NCBI GenBank assembly: GCA_045863195.1
Contig: BTUI01000002.1
Span: 62,001 to 126,000 of the forward strand
Reading direction: 5' to 3'
Length of the DNA stretch: 64,000 nt
DNA from: W-Chloroflexi-9 sp045863195
GTDB taxonomy: Bacteria; Chloroflexota; Dehalococcoidia; UBA2979
Position numbers and translations under genes: made by a program. Positions 24,897-33,300 of the stretch are shown here, in pieces. Under the pieces are notes generated by a model that worked only from the letters and a program-made list of their open reading frames with translations, had not been told where the DNA came from and did not search any database. The stretch's first letter is position 1. Each line of letters begins with the position of its first letter.

Positions 24897-25718
24897 CTAC
24901 GCGCTGCGCGTCGCCTCGACCTCGTCGAGGAAGGTGCGGACGGCGCGGTTCCAGTCATCCGGGCGCTCGAAGTAGGCGGAGTGCCCCGCCTCGGCGACCA
25001 CGTGGAAGCGCGACCCGGGCGTGAGTTCGTGCGAGATCGCGATGAGGTCGCGATGCACCACACGGTCGTGCTCGCCCACGATCCAGAGGATCGGCAGCCC
25101 GCTGTCGATCAGGCGCTGCGCGGTGGAGCCGCGGTAGTTCACCATCCGCCCGGTCGGCTTCAGGAAGTCGGAGGGCCTCGATGGGTTGAGCGAGCGGATG
25201 CGCGCGTACAGGTACGCCATCTCCGGCGACTCGCCTCGGTAGGTGTCCGCCAGCGCCCGCTGGATGAGCGACCCGGCGAGGGTGCCGTCCGCCTCCAGCC
25301 GCGCCTTCAACTCCCGGTAGCGGTCATCCAGGCAGCCGCCGTTCGTGCCGGAGTAGGTGAGCGAGACGATCCGCTCCGGGTCGCGGCTGAGGAGCCCGAA
25401 CGCCGTGCGTCCACCCATCGAGTGCCCCACGAAGTGCACCCGCTCCGCGCCGAGGTGGTCTAGGAGCAGCCGCAGGTCGGAGCCGAAAGCGATGCGCCCG
25501 GGGCCTTCCTCGAGGTCCGGCGACCGGCCAAACGCGCGGTGGTCGAAGGTGATGACGGGGTAGCGGTCTGCGAACGCCGGTACCTGCTGCCACCACGACA
25601 TCGCGTTGCCGCCGGCGCCGTGTGCGAGCACGACCGGCGTCCCGGCCCCCGGCGACCCGATGGCGGGACCGTGGACCTCGTAGTGGAGCCGGAAGCCGTC
25701 AGCGAGCTCGAGGTGCAC
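24897..25718 (-). CDS. alpha/beta hydrolase
   Basis: Predicted 273 aa. Oxyanion motif LAHGAGGNAMSW near 32-43, nucleophile elbow GHSMGG (Ser about 101), acid GEHDRVVHR (Asp about 218) and catalytic His in AEAGHSAYFERP (about 246). Intact catalytic triad; substrate unknown. GTG 25718 lies inside the end of the upstream TPR-like gene, giving a 20-bp overlap on the same strand. Confidence 0.87.
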   Translation of the reverse strand: MHLELADGFRLHYEVHGPAIGSPGAGTPVVLAHGAGGNAMSWWQQVPAFADRYPVITFDHRAFGRSPDLEEGPGRIAFGSDLRLLLDHLGAERVHFVGHSMGGRTAFGLLSRDPERIVSLTYSGTNGGCLDDRYRELKARLEADGTLAGSLIQRALADTYRGESPEMAYLYARIRSLNPSRPSDFLKPTGRMVNYRGSTAQRLIDSGLPILWIVGEHDRVVHRDLIAISHELTPGSRFHVVAEAGHSAYFERPDDWNRAVRTFLDEVEATRSA

Positions 25719-26205
25719 TGCGCGTGATCTCCGAGTCGTCCCACGGGATGCCGGTCGCGTTGGCGACCACGTCCAGCATGTCCTCGATGTCGCCGACGAG
25801 GCGCTCGTCCGGGTCGGACTGGTGCGCGCGCAGGAGGATGGTCCGCGCGGACTCGTACAGATCGTCGGCGCTCTGCGACACGGGCTGGTGCGCGCCGCCG
25901 CGCGACTTCGCGAGGGCGTTCGCGACGAACTCCCGGCACCAGCCGGTGGTGAACAGGATGTACGGGTCGTCCCCGCCGTCCGCGACGGCGCGGTCGAGTT
26001 CTGCGAGGCCGTCCGCGAACCGGCGCTTCCGCGTGACGAGCGTCTGCCCGAGGTAGGAGCGCGCCTGCGCGTACGCCGGCCACCGTTCGAGGATGCCCGT
26101 GACGCCCTCCAGCGCGACATCCACCTCGCCGCGGCTGTGCGCGTCCATGACGGCGCGCAGCGCCTCGCGCGCTTCGGTGGGGGGATCGAACGGGGCGGCG
26201 TCCAT
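25699..26205 (-). CDS. TPR-like helical protein, unknown
   Basis: Predicted 168 aa, all helical, with two or three repeats of TPR type (AVMDAHSRGEVDVALEGVTGILERWP, then ARSYLGQTL). No named family recognised. Leaderless: TATCAT on the minus strand (26217-26212) is 6 nt from ATG 26205; the GGAGG that touches the ATG is too close to act as a Shine-Dalgarno. Overlaps the hydrolase gene by 20 bp. Confidence 0.65.
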   Translation of the reverse strand: MDAAPFDPPTEAREALRAVMDAHSRGEVDVALEGVTGILERWPAYAQARSYLGQTLVTRKRRFADGLAELDRAVADGGDDPYILFTTGWCREFVANALAKSRGGAHQPVSQSADDLYESARTILLRAHQSDPDERLVGDIEDMLDVVANATGIPWDDSEITRSAPRAR

Positions 26206-26211
26206 CCTCCG

Positions 26212-26217
26212 ATGATA
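26212..26217 (-). promoter_or_regulatory. -10 box of leaderless TPR-like gene
   Basis: TATCAT on the minus strand with 6 nt between it and ATG 26205. It is identical to the box 7 nt before the glycosyltransferase ATG (27339-27334), showing a repeated promoter architecture. Confidence 0.55.
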
Positions 26218-26234
26218 CGCGCGCGGCCGAGGCG

Positions 26235-27326
26235 TCAGTCGGGGCGGGCGACCAGCGCCTCCAGCGCCAGCGCCACATCCACCTCGCCGCGTTCGGTGAC
26301 GGGTGTGCGCGGCGGCCGGTCGAGGAGCGTGCGTGCGGACGCGGCCATGCGCTCCGTGAAGTCGGGCGCGTCCCACGGCACGGTCAGGCCGTACCGCGCC
26401 GCCTCGATCGCGGCGAGCATCCCGCGCTCCTCGGTCAGCCCGGTGATGCCGGCGCTCAGGACGTAGCCGTGGCCGCGCAGCGACTCGGCGACCGAGGAGT
26501 AGCCCGCCTTCGTGACGACGAGGCGAGCCGCAGCGAGCAGGTCCGGCCAGTAGGCGTCGTCCGGGACGGGCACGACCTCCGCTCCGAGGCCGGCGTGGGC
26601 GCCGACGGCGGCGTCCACCGCCAGCCGCAGCCCCCGGGCGCGCGCCTCGGCCGCGATCACGCGGAGCGCGTCCGCCGGCTGCGCCGCCGGGGCGGTGCGG
26701 CCGAACGCCCATGCGACGAACGGCTCCCCGCCGGCGAGGCCGTCGAGGGCGACCGGGCCGCGCGGCATGCGCGAGATCAGCGGCACGGCACGCCGCGTCC
26801 GCGCGAGCGGTAGCCCGGGGCCGAGCGGCATCTCCAGGCCGAGCGAGGTGCGCGCGACGACCTCGTGCAGCCGGTCGACGTCCGGCGTGGGGGCGTACAT
26901 CGCATCGAACTGGTCGTCCCACGAGAAGTTGCTGACGAGGACGGAGGGGGCGCCGAGCGCGATCGCGACGGTGGAGATCCACGGTGTGGCGTCGGCGGCG
27001 ACGACCTGCGGAGACCACGCGCGCAGCGCCTCGACCAGCGCTGGCTCTGGCCCGGCGAGCACCTCCGCGAACAACGGACGGGACGCCTCGCGGTCTACCC
27101 CGCGTCCCCCGGCGCCGAAGACATAGCCACGGTCGAGGCGTCCGGTGACGACGGTGACGGCCGGGAGGGCCGACGCCACGGCGGCCGCCATCTCCGGGCC
27201 GACGACGGCGGCGACGTGGTGGCCGCGCGCCAGCAGCGCCTCCAGGCAGACGAGCGAACGGCTCAGGTGTCCCCAGCCGTGGTTGCTGATCAGCCAGGCG
27301 ACGCGGATCGAGGTCGGTGCAGTCAT
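26235..27326 (-). CDS. glycosyltransferase-like protein (GT-B fold)
   Basis: Predicted 363 aa. N-terminal WLISNHGWGHLSRSL is the nucleotide-sugar glycosyltransferase start (GHxxR type), and the C-terminal ARLVVTKAGYSSVAESLRGHGYVL matches the donor-binding GYxT/S-x2-E region seen in MurG-like and arabinokinase-linked glycosyltransferases. Acceptor unknown. TATCAT (minus strand, 27339-27334) lies 7 nt before the ATG, so this gene too should be leaderless. Confidence 0.8.
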   Translation of the reverse strand: MTAPTSIRVAWLISNHGWGHLSRSLVCLEALLARGHHVAAVVGPEMAAAVASALPAVTVVTGRLDRGYVFGAGGRGVDREASRPLFAEVLAGPEPALVEALRAWSPQVVAADATPWISTVAIALGAPSVLVSNFSWDDQFDAMYAPTPDVDRLHEVVARTSLGLEMPLGPGLPLARTRRAVPLISRMPRGPVALDGLAGGEPFVAWAFGRTAPAAQPADALRVIAAEARARGLRLAVDAAVGAHAGLGAEVVPVPDDAYWPDLLAAARLVVTKAGYSSVAESLRGHGYVLSAGITGLTEERGMLAAIEAARYGLTVPWDAPDFTERMAASARTLLDRPPRTPVTERGEVDVALALEALVARPD

Positions 27327-27333
27327 GCGTCCG

Positions 27334-27339
27334 ATGATA
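27334..27339 (-). promoter_or_regulatory. -10 box of leaderless glycosyltransferase gene
   Basis: TATCAT, minus strand, 7 nt before ATG 27326; no Shine-Dalgarno follows it. The transcript should start within a base or two of the initiation codon. Confidence 0.55.
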
Positions 27340-27434
27340 GGTGCGGCGCTCGCGAGCGGCCTCGGACGTGCGGACGGGGCGGGCCGCAGCCCGCCCCGTC
27401 TCGGGGAGTCCTCGTGGCGGCGAGGACGTGGAGG

Positions 27435-28082
27435 CTAGAAGGAGAGGCCGCCGAAGCCACGGCCACCCGGGCCGTGACCGCGGCCGCCCTTGGAGCCGTG
27501 CCCCTCGCCGGAGTCGAAGCGCTCCAGGATCGCGTCGGCGCGCTCCTGCGTCATGTCGCCCGCGGCGACCTTCTCGGCCAGACGCGTCTCGAGTTCGGCG
27601 CGAGCCTCCGCCTTCGCGGCGGCGATCTCCTCATCGGTCGGCTGGGCCGCCTCGATCGCGGCCTCCAGCGCGTCCTGCGTCACGCCGAGTTCGCCCGCGA
27701 CCGCGGCGAGGAAGGCGGCCTTCTTCGCAGCCATCTCCTCCTCGGTCGGCGGGGTGGCGGGGCGCTCCGCCGGGCGCGTGGCCTGGCGTGCCTCGTGCAT
27801 GGCGTCCTCGAGCGCATCGACGGTGACGCCGAGGGTGGTCGCGACCTCCTCGAGCGCCGCGCCGTGGCCGAGGCCGCCGCCGCGCCCGCCGAGGTGGAAG
27901 CGCACGCCCTCGCCATCGGTCAGGACGCCGGCGGCGCCCATCGCCGCGCCCTGGACGAGCGCGGGCACCGTCCCACCGCCGGACTGGGCGAAGGCGAGGG
28001 TGGGGACGAGCGCCCCGCCGATGACGGCGAGGGAGGCGGCCCCGGTGATGACGTGCTTGCGAGTGATCTGCCTGCCAAACAT
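27435..28082 (-). CDS. secreted helical repeat protein, likely target of the adjacent two-component system
   Basis: Predicted 215 aa. Signal peptide (residues 1-33, cut after AFA-QS). The mature part has repeated helical units of the type LGVTVDALEDAMHEA, LGVTQDALEAAIEAA and VAAGDMTQERADAILERF, followed by a Gly/His-rich tail. This resembles small exported proteins of Chloroflexota and Actinobacteria of unknown function. AGGAGG precedes ATG 28082. The promoter carries the same direct repeats as the response-regulator promoter, implying regulon membership. Confidence 0.75.
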   Translation of the reverse strand: MFGRQITRKHVITGAASLAVIGGALVPTLAFAQSGGGTVPALVQGAAMGAAGVLTDGEGVRFHLGGRGGGLGHGAALEEVATTLGVTVDALEDAMHEARQATRPAERPATPPTEEEMAAKKAAFLAAVAGELGVTQDALEAAIEAAQPTDEEIAAAKAEARAELETRLAEKVAAGDMTQERADAILERFDSGEGHGSKGGRGHGPGGRGFGGLSF

Positions 28083-28141
28083 CTGCTGTTCCTCCTGTGG
28101 AGAGCGGTGGCCTGTGGTGCCGGGTGTTCCCCGTGCGCCAC

Positions 28142-28173
28142 AACCTACGGAGGCGGGCATAAGCAGGGCGTAA
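28142..28173 (-). promoter_or_regulatory. response-regulator boxes and -10 of the secreted protein gene
   Basis: Direct repeats read as GCATAA (28157-28162) and GCGTAA (28168-28173) on the plus strand, exactly 11 bp apart. They end 9 bp from a minus-strand -10 TAGGTT (28147-28142), so they cover the -35 position. The spacing is that of OmpR-family dimer sites. Confidence 0.65.
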
Positions 28174-28190
28174 GGCTGTGCCGTGTGCAG

Positions 28191-29375
28191 TTACGCCGCG
28201 GGGATGGTGACGGTGATCTCCAGGCCGCCCGCGGAGAGGGCGCGTGCGCGCGCCTCGCCGCCGTGGTGGCGCGCCACCGCGCGCACGATCGCCAGGCCGA
28301 GGCCGTAGCCGCCGTCCTCGCGGGAGCGCGAGTCGTCCAGGCGGCGGAACCGCTCGAACAGGCCGTCCACCGCCGCGGGATCGATCACCGTGCCCGCGTT
28401 GGCGACCCGAAGCGTGGCGACGCCGTCTGAGACGGTGGTCGCCACCTCGATCCAGCCGCCGTCCACGTTGTAGGCGATGGCGTTCGCCACGAGGTTCTCG
28501 ATCAGCCGGTCGAGAAGCACCGCGTCCCCGGCGACGGTGGCATGCTCCAGCGCGCTGCGGACCTCGATGCCCCGCGCGGCTGCGTCCGCGGCGCGTGCAT
28601 CGATCACCGCGCGGGCGCGTTCCGCCAGGTCCACGGGGGTGCGGTTCGCGAGCGGCGCGTCCGCGCGCTCCAGCGTGAGGAGGGCGGCCACCAGCGCCTC
28701 CGACCGCGCGATCGAGCGCCGCAGCACTTCCGCGCTTGCGCGCATCTCCTCCGGCGTCGCGGCGGGGTCGTCGTAGGTGACGTCGAGTTCGGCGCGCATC
28801 ACGGCGAGCGGCGTGCGGAGTTCGTGGGAAGCGTTCGCGACGAAGTCGCGCTGGGCGCGGAACGCCTCGTCCAGCCGGTCGAGCATGGCGTCGAACTGGT
28901 CTGCGAGCTCCTTCAGTTCGTCGCGCGGGCCGTCGAGGGCCACGCGCTCGTGCAGGCGCTCGGCGTTGATGCGTCGCACGGTGTCGGTGATGTCGCTCAC
29001 CGGCCGAAGCATCCTCCCGGCGACCAGCCATCCCGCGCCGAGCGAGGCGACGGACATCAGCCCGAGCGCGACCGAGGACTGCGTCAGTAACTGCCGGAGC
29101 GCCTGCTCACGCGCGTCGCGGCGGGACTCCTCGAGCAGTTCGATGAACGCGGGGGCAGCGCCGCCGCGGCGCGGGGGCAGCGCCGGGTCCTGTCCGCGCA
29201 GCGAATCGCGCAGGCCGGGGACGCCCGCCCGTACGCCGATGCGGTCGACGAAGCCGGGATCCTGCTCCGGGAACGCGCGGTCGACGAGGACGTAGACGAG
29301 CGCGAGCAGCAGCACGCCGCTCGCGAGGAAGAGCGCGGCGTACCAGAGCGTCAGCCGGAATCGGATCGTCCCCAT
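28191..29375 (-). CDS. sensor histidine kinase
   Basis: Predicted 394 aa. TM1 at about 9-31, an extracytoplasmic loop of about 65 residues, TM2 at about 98-120, HAMP, then HisKA with H184 in NASHELRTPLAVM, N-box NLVANAIAYNVDGG and G-box GGYGLGLAIV. A normal group-I kinase; the short loop gives no hint of the signal. Starts on the last base of the response-regulator stop, so the two are one operon. Confidence 0.92.
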   Translation of the reverse strand: MGTIRFRLTLWYAALFLASGVLLLALVYVLVDRAFPEQDPGFVDRIGVRAGVPGLRDSLRGQDPALPPRRGGAAPAFIELLEESRRDAREQALRQLLTQSSVALGLMSVASLGAGWLVAGRMLRPVSDITDTVRRINAERLHERVALDGPRDELKELADQFDAMLDRLDEAFRAQRDFVANASHELRTPLAVMRAELDVTYDDPAATPEEMRASAEVLRRSIARSEALVAALLTLERADAPLANRTPVDLAERARAVIDARAADAAARGIEVRSALEHATVAGDAVLLDRLIENLVANAIAYNVDGGWIEVATTVSDGVATLRVANAGTVIDPAAVDGLFERFRRLDDSRSREDGGYGLGLAIVRAVARHHGGEARARALSAGGLEITVTIPAA

Positions 29376-30031
29376 CAGGCGATGCGGTACCCCGCTCCCA
29401 CGACCGTCTCGATCACCCCGGGCTCGCCGAGGCGCCGGCGCAGCGTCATCATCGCGACCCGCACCACGTTGCTGAACGGGTCGGTGTGCTCGTCCCAGAC
29501 GCGCTCCAGCAGCGCCTCCGCGCTCACCACCGCGCCACCCGCGCCCAGCAGCACCTCCAGCACGCCGAACTCCTTCGGGGCCAGGTCGATGCGCCGGCCG
29601 TCCCGCGTCACCTCGCGGGTGGCCGGGTCGAGCCGGATGCCGGCGCGTTCCAGCACCGGCGGGCGGACGGCGCCGCCGCGCCGCGCCAGGGCCAGCACAC
29701 GCGCGCGCAGTTCGTCGAAGGCGAACGGCTTGGGCAGGTAGTCGTCCGCGCCGAGGGTCAGCCCGGCGACCCGGTCAGCGACCTCGGCCGCCGCGGTGAG
29801 CATGATGACGCGCGCCTCGATGCCTTCGGCACGGAGGGAGCGGCAGACCTCGTCGCCGTGCAGGCGGGGGAGGTTCCGGTCCAGGATCACCACGTCGTAG
29901 CCGTTGACGAGCGCCTTCTCCAGGCCGTCCTCGCCATCGTGCGCCTCGTCCACGGCGATGCCGTCGCGCCGAAGCCCGCGCGCGAGGGCGGCGGAGAGGT
30001 CTCGCTCATCTTCGACGATCAGGACGCGCAT
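29375..30031 (-). CDS. OmpR-family response regulator
   Basis: Predicted 218 aa. Receiver domain with acidic pair E7-D8, phospho-acceptor D51 (VVILDRNLP) and switch Lys in YLPKPFAF; winged-helix DNA-binding domain from about 125 (LAPKEFGVLEVLL, then VRVAMMTLRRRLGEP, ending VVGAGYRIA). Probably activates its own promoter and that of the secreted helical protein downstream of the kinase through shared 11-bp-spaced repeats. Confidence 0.93.
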   Translation of the reverse strand: MRVLIVEDERDLSAALARGLRRDGIAVDEAHDGEDGLEKALVNGYDVVILDRNLPRLHGDEVCRSLRAEGIEARVIMLTAAAEVADRVAGLTLGADDYLPKPFAFDELRARVLALARRGGAVRPPVLERAGIRLDPATREVTRDGRRIDLAPKEFGVLEVLLGAGGAVVSAEALLERVWDEHTDPFSNVVRVAMMTLRRRLGEPGVIETVVGAGYRIA

Positions 30032-30049
30032 CCGGCACCTCGGGGGACA

Positions 30050-30080
30050 CGGTAGGGCGCGCGGCGTAAGCGGCGCATAA
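30050..30080 (-). promoter_or_regulatory. autoregulatory boxes and -10 of the response-regulator gene
   Basis: GCGTAA (30064-30069) and GCATAA (30075-30080) are spaced 11 bp, 8 bp from a minus-strand -10 TACCGT (30055-30050). Consensus with the site at 28157-28173 is CTTAYGC-N4-GCTTAYGCC read on the minus strand, with almost identical placement relative to the -10 box. Confidence 0.65.
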
Positions 30081-30089
30081 GGGCGCGCG

Positions 30090-30653
30090 CTACCCCTCGA
30101 AGCCGCGCCAGTCGACGACCGCCGGGGAGCGCTCCGCGCGTCGCGGCGGCGCCGCGCCGGCGGCGGGGTAGCCGAGGTAGACGTACGCGACGATGCGGTC
30201 GGACGGCGCGAGGCCGAGGAACTCGAACGCAGCGGGCTGCTCCGCCATCTCGCCGGTACTCCACTTCGCGGCGAGGCCTTCTGCGTGCGCGGCGAGCAGG
30301 AGGTTCTCCGTGGCGCATGCGCAGGCGGCGTAGTCCTCCCGGTCGCGTTCGGGGCGCTCCGGGTTGCCGTGCTGCGCCACGACGATCAGCACGGGCGAGC
30401 GGAGCGGCTTCGTGCGGGCGCCTTCGATCAACTTCGGCGAGGCGTTGTTGGCGACGAGTTCCGCAGCGAGGTGATCCGCGAAGCGGGCGCGTTCCTCGCC
30501 GGCGAGGACGAAGAAGCGCCACGGCTCCGTGCGGTGGTGGTTCGGCGCCCACGTCGCCGCCTCGATGATCCGCGCGATCGTCTCGCGCGGGGGCTGGTGC
30601 GGGGCGAACGCGCCGGCGGTGCGGCGTGTCGCGAGCGCTTCGTAGAGGTCCAT
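30090..30653 (-). CDS. nitroreductase family protein
   Basis: Predicted 187 aa. FMN-binding nitroreductase fold: TRRTAGAFAPHQPPRETI at the N-terminus, AATWAPNHHRTEPWRFFVL, and ATENLLLAAHAEGLAAKWSTG. Likely an NAD(P)H-dependent reductase of nitro- or quinone-type compounds. AGGAG precedes ATG 30653, and TAGACT (minus strand, about 30701-30696) could be its -10. Confidence 0.88.
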   Translation of the reverse strand: MDLYEALATRRTAGAFAPHQPPRETIARIIEAATWAPNHHRTEPWRFFVLAGEERARFADHLAAELVANNASPKLIEGARTKPLRSPVLIVVAQHGNPERPERDREDYAACACATENLLLAAHAEGLAAKWSTGEMAEQPAAFEFLGLAPSDRIVAYVYLGYPAAGAAPPRRAERSPAVVDWRGFEG

Positions 30654-30776
30654 GGACGTCGGCTCCTGCCGGTGATGTTCGGGTGTCGGTTCGAGTCTAC
30701 CGCCCGTCTCGGATGCGGCGGCGTACCATCGTGCCCGCGCGCCGTCCGTGCGCCGTCCGGTAGGCGGGAGACTCCC

Positions 30777-31991
30777 ATCGCCATAGAAGAGACGCGGTCG
30801 GAGGAGGACGCGCGCGTCACGCGCGCCGTCTACGCGATCGCGGCCGGGGCCGGCATCGCCAGCCTGTCGATGAACTTCTGGGTCCCGTTCCTCCCGCTGT
30901 ACATGCGCGACCTGGGGGCGACCTCGGACGCGGACGCGCTGTTCTGGGTGGCGGTGGCGGCGACCTGCCAGGGGATCGTGCGGCTGGCGTCCGGCCCGGT
31001 GTGGGGCGTGCTGTCGGACCGGTACGGCCGGAAGTTGATGTTCCTGCGCGCGCTCACGTTCGCCTCGCTGACCACGGCGATCGCGGCGTTCGCCACGGAG
31101 CCGTGGCACATCGTGGTGGCGTTCGTGGTGCAGGGGATCTTCTCCGGGTTCATCCCGGCGGCGACCGCGCTGACGAGCGTGTCCGTGCCGGACCGGCGGC
31201 TGAATAGCAGCCTGAGCATGGTGAGCGGCGCGCAGTTCCTCGGGAACACGCTCGGCCCCGCGGCGGGGGCCGCCCTCGCCGTGGCGATCGGCTACCGGGG
31301 CGCGATCTTCGGCGCGGCGGCGATGCCAGCACTCGCCGCCGTGCTCGCCACCATCACCGTGCCGCGTGACCGTGTCGCCCCGACCCGCCGAGGCGACACG
31401 GGCGCGCCGGAGCGCGTCTCGATCCGCTCGCTCTTCACGGCCCAGTTCTCGCTCGTGCTGCTGATCTTCTTCGTGTCGATCTCGCTCAACGGCGTGCTCC
31501 GGCTCGCGACCCCGGTCGCCCTCGAGCGGATCGAGGGTGTCGGGCAGGCGACGGCGGCGTCCGGCGTGGCGTTCACGCTCGCGGGGCTGGCGAGCGTCGC
31601 CGGGGTGGTGGCGGCGCAGCGCGTGGTGCGCAGCGGGCGGCTGGTGCGGATGCTCGCGGCGGCGAGCCTGATCGGGGCGGCGGCGCACCTCGTGCTGGTG
31701 GTCGCGCCCGACTCCGCGACGTTCATCGCGGCGTTCACGGTGATCGCGCTGCTCCAGGCGGCGATGCTCCCGGCGACGAACACGCTGATCGCGGCGAACG
31801 CACCCCGAGAGCGCCGTGGCACGGCGTTCGGGTTCGCGAGCGGCGTGCAGGCGGTCGGCTTCATGGTGGGGCCGTCGATGGCTGCGGGGTTCGCCGCCGT
31901 CTCGCTCGACCTCGGGTTCCTCGTGCTGGCGGGGCTGTTCGGCGCGCTCGCGCTGCTGATCGCGATGGCGGTTCGGGAGCCGCGCCTGTAG
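30777..31991 (+). CDS. MFS exporter with apparent ATC start codon
   Basis: Predicted about 404 aa, twelve helices. The DHA1-type motif A is seen as GVLSDRYGRKLMF; the phrase WVPFLPLYMRDLGA in helix 1 and GNTLGPAAGAAL are typical of multidrug exporters. No ATG, GTG or TTG exists in frame between the upstream antisense region and ATG 30870, which lies inside helix 1. The in-frame ATC at 30777 sits 6 nt after GGGAG (30766-30770) and gives a normal N-terminus, so I use it; ATA 30783 is the alternative. Confidence 0.82.
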   Translation: MAIEETRSEEDARVTRAVYAIAAGAGIASLSMNFWVPFLPLYMRDLGATSDADALFWVAVAATCQGIVRLASGPVWGVLSDRYGRKLMFLRALTFASLTTAIAAFATEPWHIVVAFVVQGIFSGFIPAATALTSVSVPDRRLNSSLSMVSGAQFLGNTLGPAAGAALAVAIGYRGAIFGAAAMPALAAVLATITVPRDRVAPTRRGDTGAPERVSIRSLFTAQFSLVLLIFFVSISLNGVLRLATPVALERIEGVGQATAASGVAFTLAGLASVAGVVAAQRVVRSGRLVRMLAAASLIGAAAHLVLVVAPDSATFIAAFTVIALLQAAMLPATNTLIAANAPRERRGTAFGFASGVQAVGFMVGPSMAAGFAAVSLDLGFLVLAGLFGALALLIAMAVREPRL

Positions 31992-32004
31992 GGCGGACGC
32001 TGCC

Positions 32005-33300
32005 TCAGTCCGCGAGCTCGCCCGCCGTCAGCACATGCCCGTCCGAGGGGTCACGGAGCGTGGCACCCAGCCCGTCCGGCATCGGCGTGGCGAGTTTCCG
32101 GAAGAAGTCCGGGAACGTCTTGGAGACGCAGGCCGGGTTGCGGATCACGATGCCGGGCACGAACAGTCCGAGCATGGCGAAGCACATCGCGACCCGGTGG
32201 TCCTCGAACGTCTCGATCTCGGCGCCGTGGAGGTCGGAGGGGTAGACCGTCAGGTCGTCGCCGTCCAGGTCCACGCGAGCGCCGCAGGCGGTCAGCCCCT
32301 CGTACAGCGCCATCACGCGGTCGCACTCCTGCACGCGCAGGCGGTCGAGGCCCACGAACCGCACGGGGCCCGCGATGAGGGGGGCCAGGACGATCGCCGT
32401 CATGATGCTGTCGCCGAGGTCGGTCGTGCGGGAGACGAGCGGCGGGACGCGCTCGGCGAGGACGTCCGCGCAGAAGCGCTCGAAGCGCACGTCGAACTGC
32501 CAGTCGGTGCGCGGCCAGTTCGTCACGGTCACGGACTCGGCGGTGCCGCCGCGCAGCCGCGCCAGCAGGTCCGCGCCGACGAGGTAGGAGGCGCTCGATG
32601 CGTCGCCCTCCACCTGGTGCTCGCCGGGGGCGCGGTAGATCGGGAGCATCTGCTCCGTCATCACCACGTACGGCGACTCGTCCGCGTTCGCGTCCGCGAC
32701 CTCCACCTCCCAGCCGCCGTGGTCGGCGCAGAGCAGGAGGGCGGACGCGAACTGGGAGGACTCCCGGATCGAGACGGTGGTGCGGCCGGGGCGGCGGCCG
32801 CCGCCGTGGACCACGGCGGGCAGGCAGCCGTTCGGCGAGTCGATGCGGTAGCCGAGGCCGCGCAGCGCCTCGAACAGCGCCGCCTGTGGGCGCTCGTGCA
32901 TGCGCTTCGTGCCGCTCAGCCGGTACGCGCCCTCGCCCAGGCAGACGAGCGCGACGAGGAAGCGCGCGGCGGTGCCGGCGTTGCCGACGAACAACTCCAG
33001 CGGAGCGTCCTCGGCGCCACCGGGGGCGAGGCGGCCCGCGCCGCCCTGTACCACGATCGTGCGGTTGTCCGGCTCGGTGGGGTCGGGGATGACCTCGACC
33101 GCCATGCCGAGCGTGCGGATGCACTCCACCATCACCTGCGTGTCGTCTGACCAGAGCGCGCCGCGCAACGTGAACTCACCGTCGCCCAGCGCGGCGAGGA
33201 TGAGGGCGCGGTTCGTCTCGCTCTTGGAGCCGGGCACGCTGACGCGCGCGCGGATCGGCACGGGCGGCGGGACGACCTCGAGGAGCGGGGGGAGGGCCAT
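32005..33300 (-). CDS. aroA: 3-phosphoshikimate 1-carboxyvinyltransferase (EPSP synthase)
   Basis: Predicted 431 aa, normal length. Shikimate pathway enzyme joining shikimate-3-phosphate and PEP. Motifs: GSKSETNRAL (K26, S27, R31), LFVGNAGTAARFL (106-115), RESSQFASALLL, GDASSASYL, and C-terminal FEDHRVAMCFAMLG. Position 114 is Phe where E. coli has Pro101 in the PEP/glyphosate loop. The promoter is leaderless: TAGAAT (minus strand, 33312-33307) is 6 nt before ATG 33300 and lies in the loop of a long inverted repeat. Confidence 0.95.
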   Translation of the reverse strand: MALPPLLEVVPPPVPIRARVSVPGSKSETNRALILAALGDGEFTLRGALWSDDTQVMVECIRTLGMAVEVIPDPTEPDNRTIVVQGGAGRLAPGGAEDAPLELFVGNAGTAARFLVALVCLGEGAYRLSGTKRMHERPQAALFEALRGLGYRIDSPNGCLPAVVHGGGRRPGRTTVSIRESSQFASALLLCADHGGWEVEVADANADESPYVVMTEQMLPIYRAPGEHQVEGDASSASYLVGADLLARLRGGTAESVTVTNWPRTDWQFDVRFERFCADVLAERVPPLVSRTTDLGDSIMTAIVLAPLIAGPVRFVGLDRLRVQECDRVMALYEGLTACGARVDLDGDDLTVYPSDLHGAEIETFEDHRVAMCFAMLGLFVPGIVIRNPACVSKTFPDFFRKLATPMPDGLGATLRDPSDGHVLTAGELAD

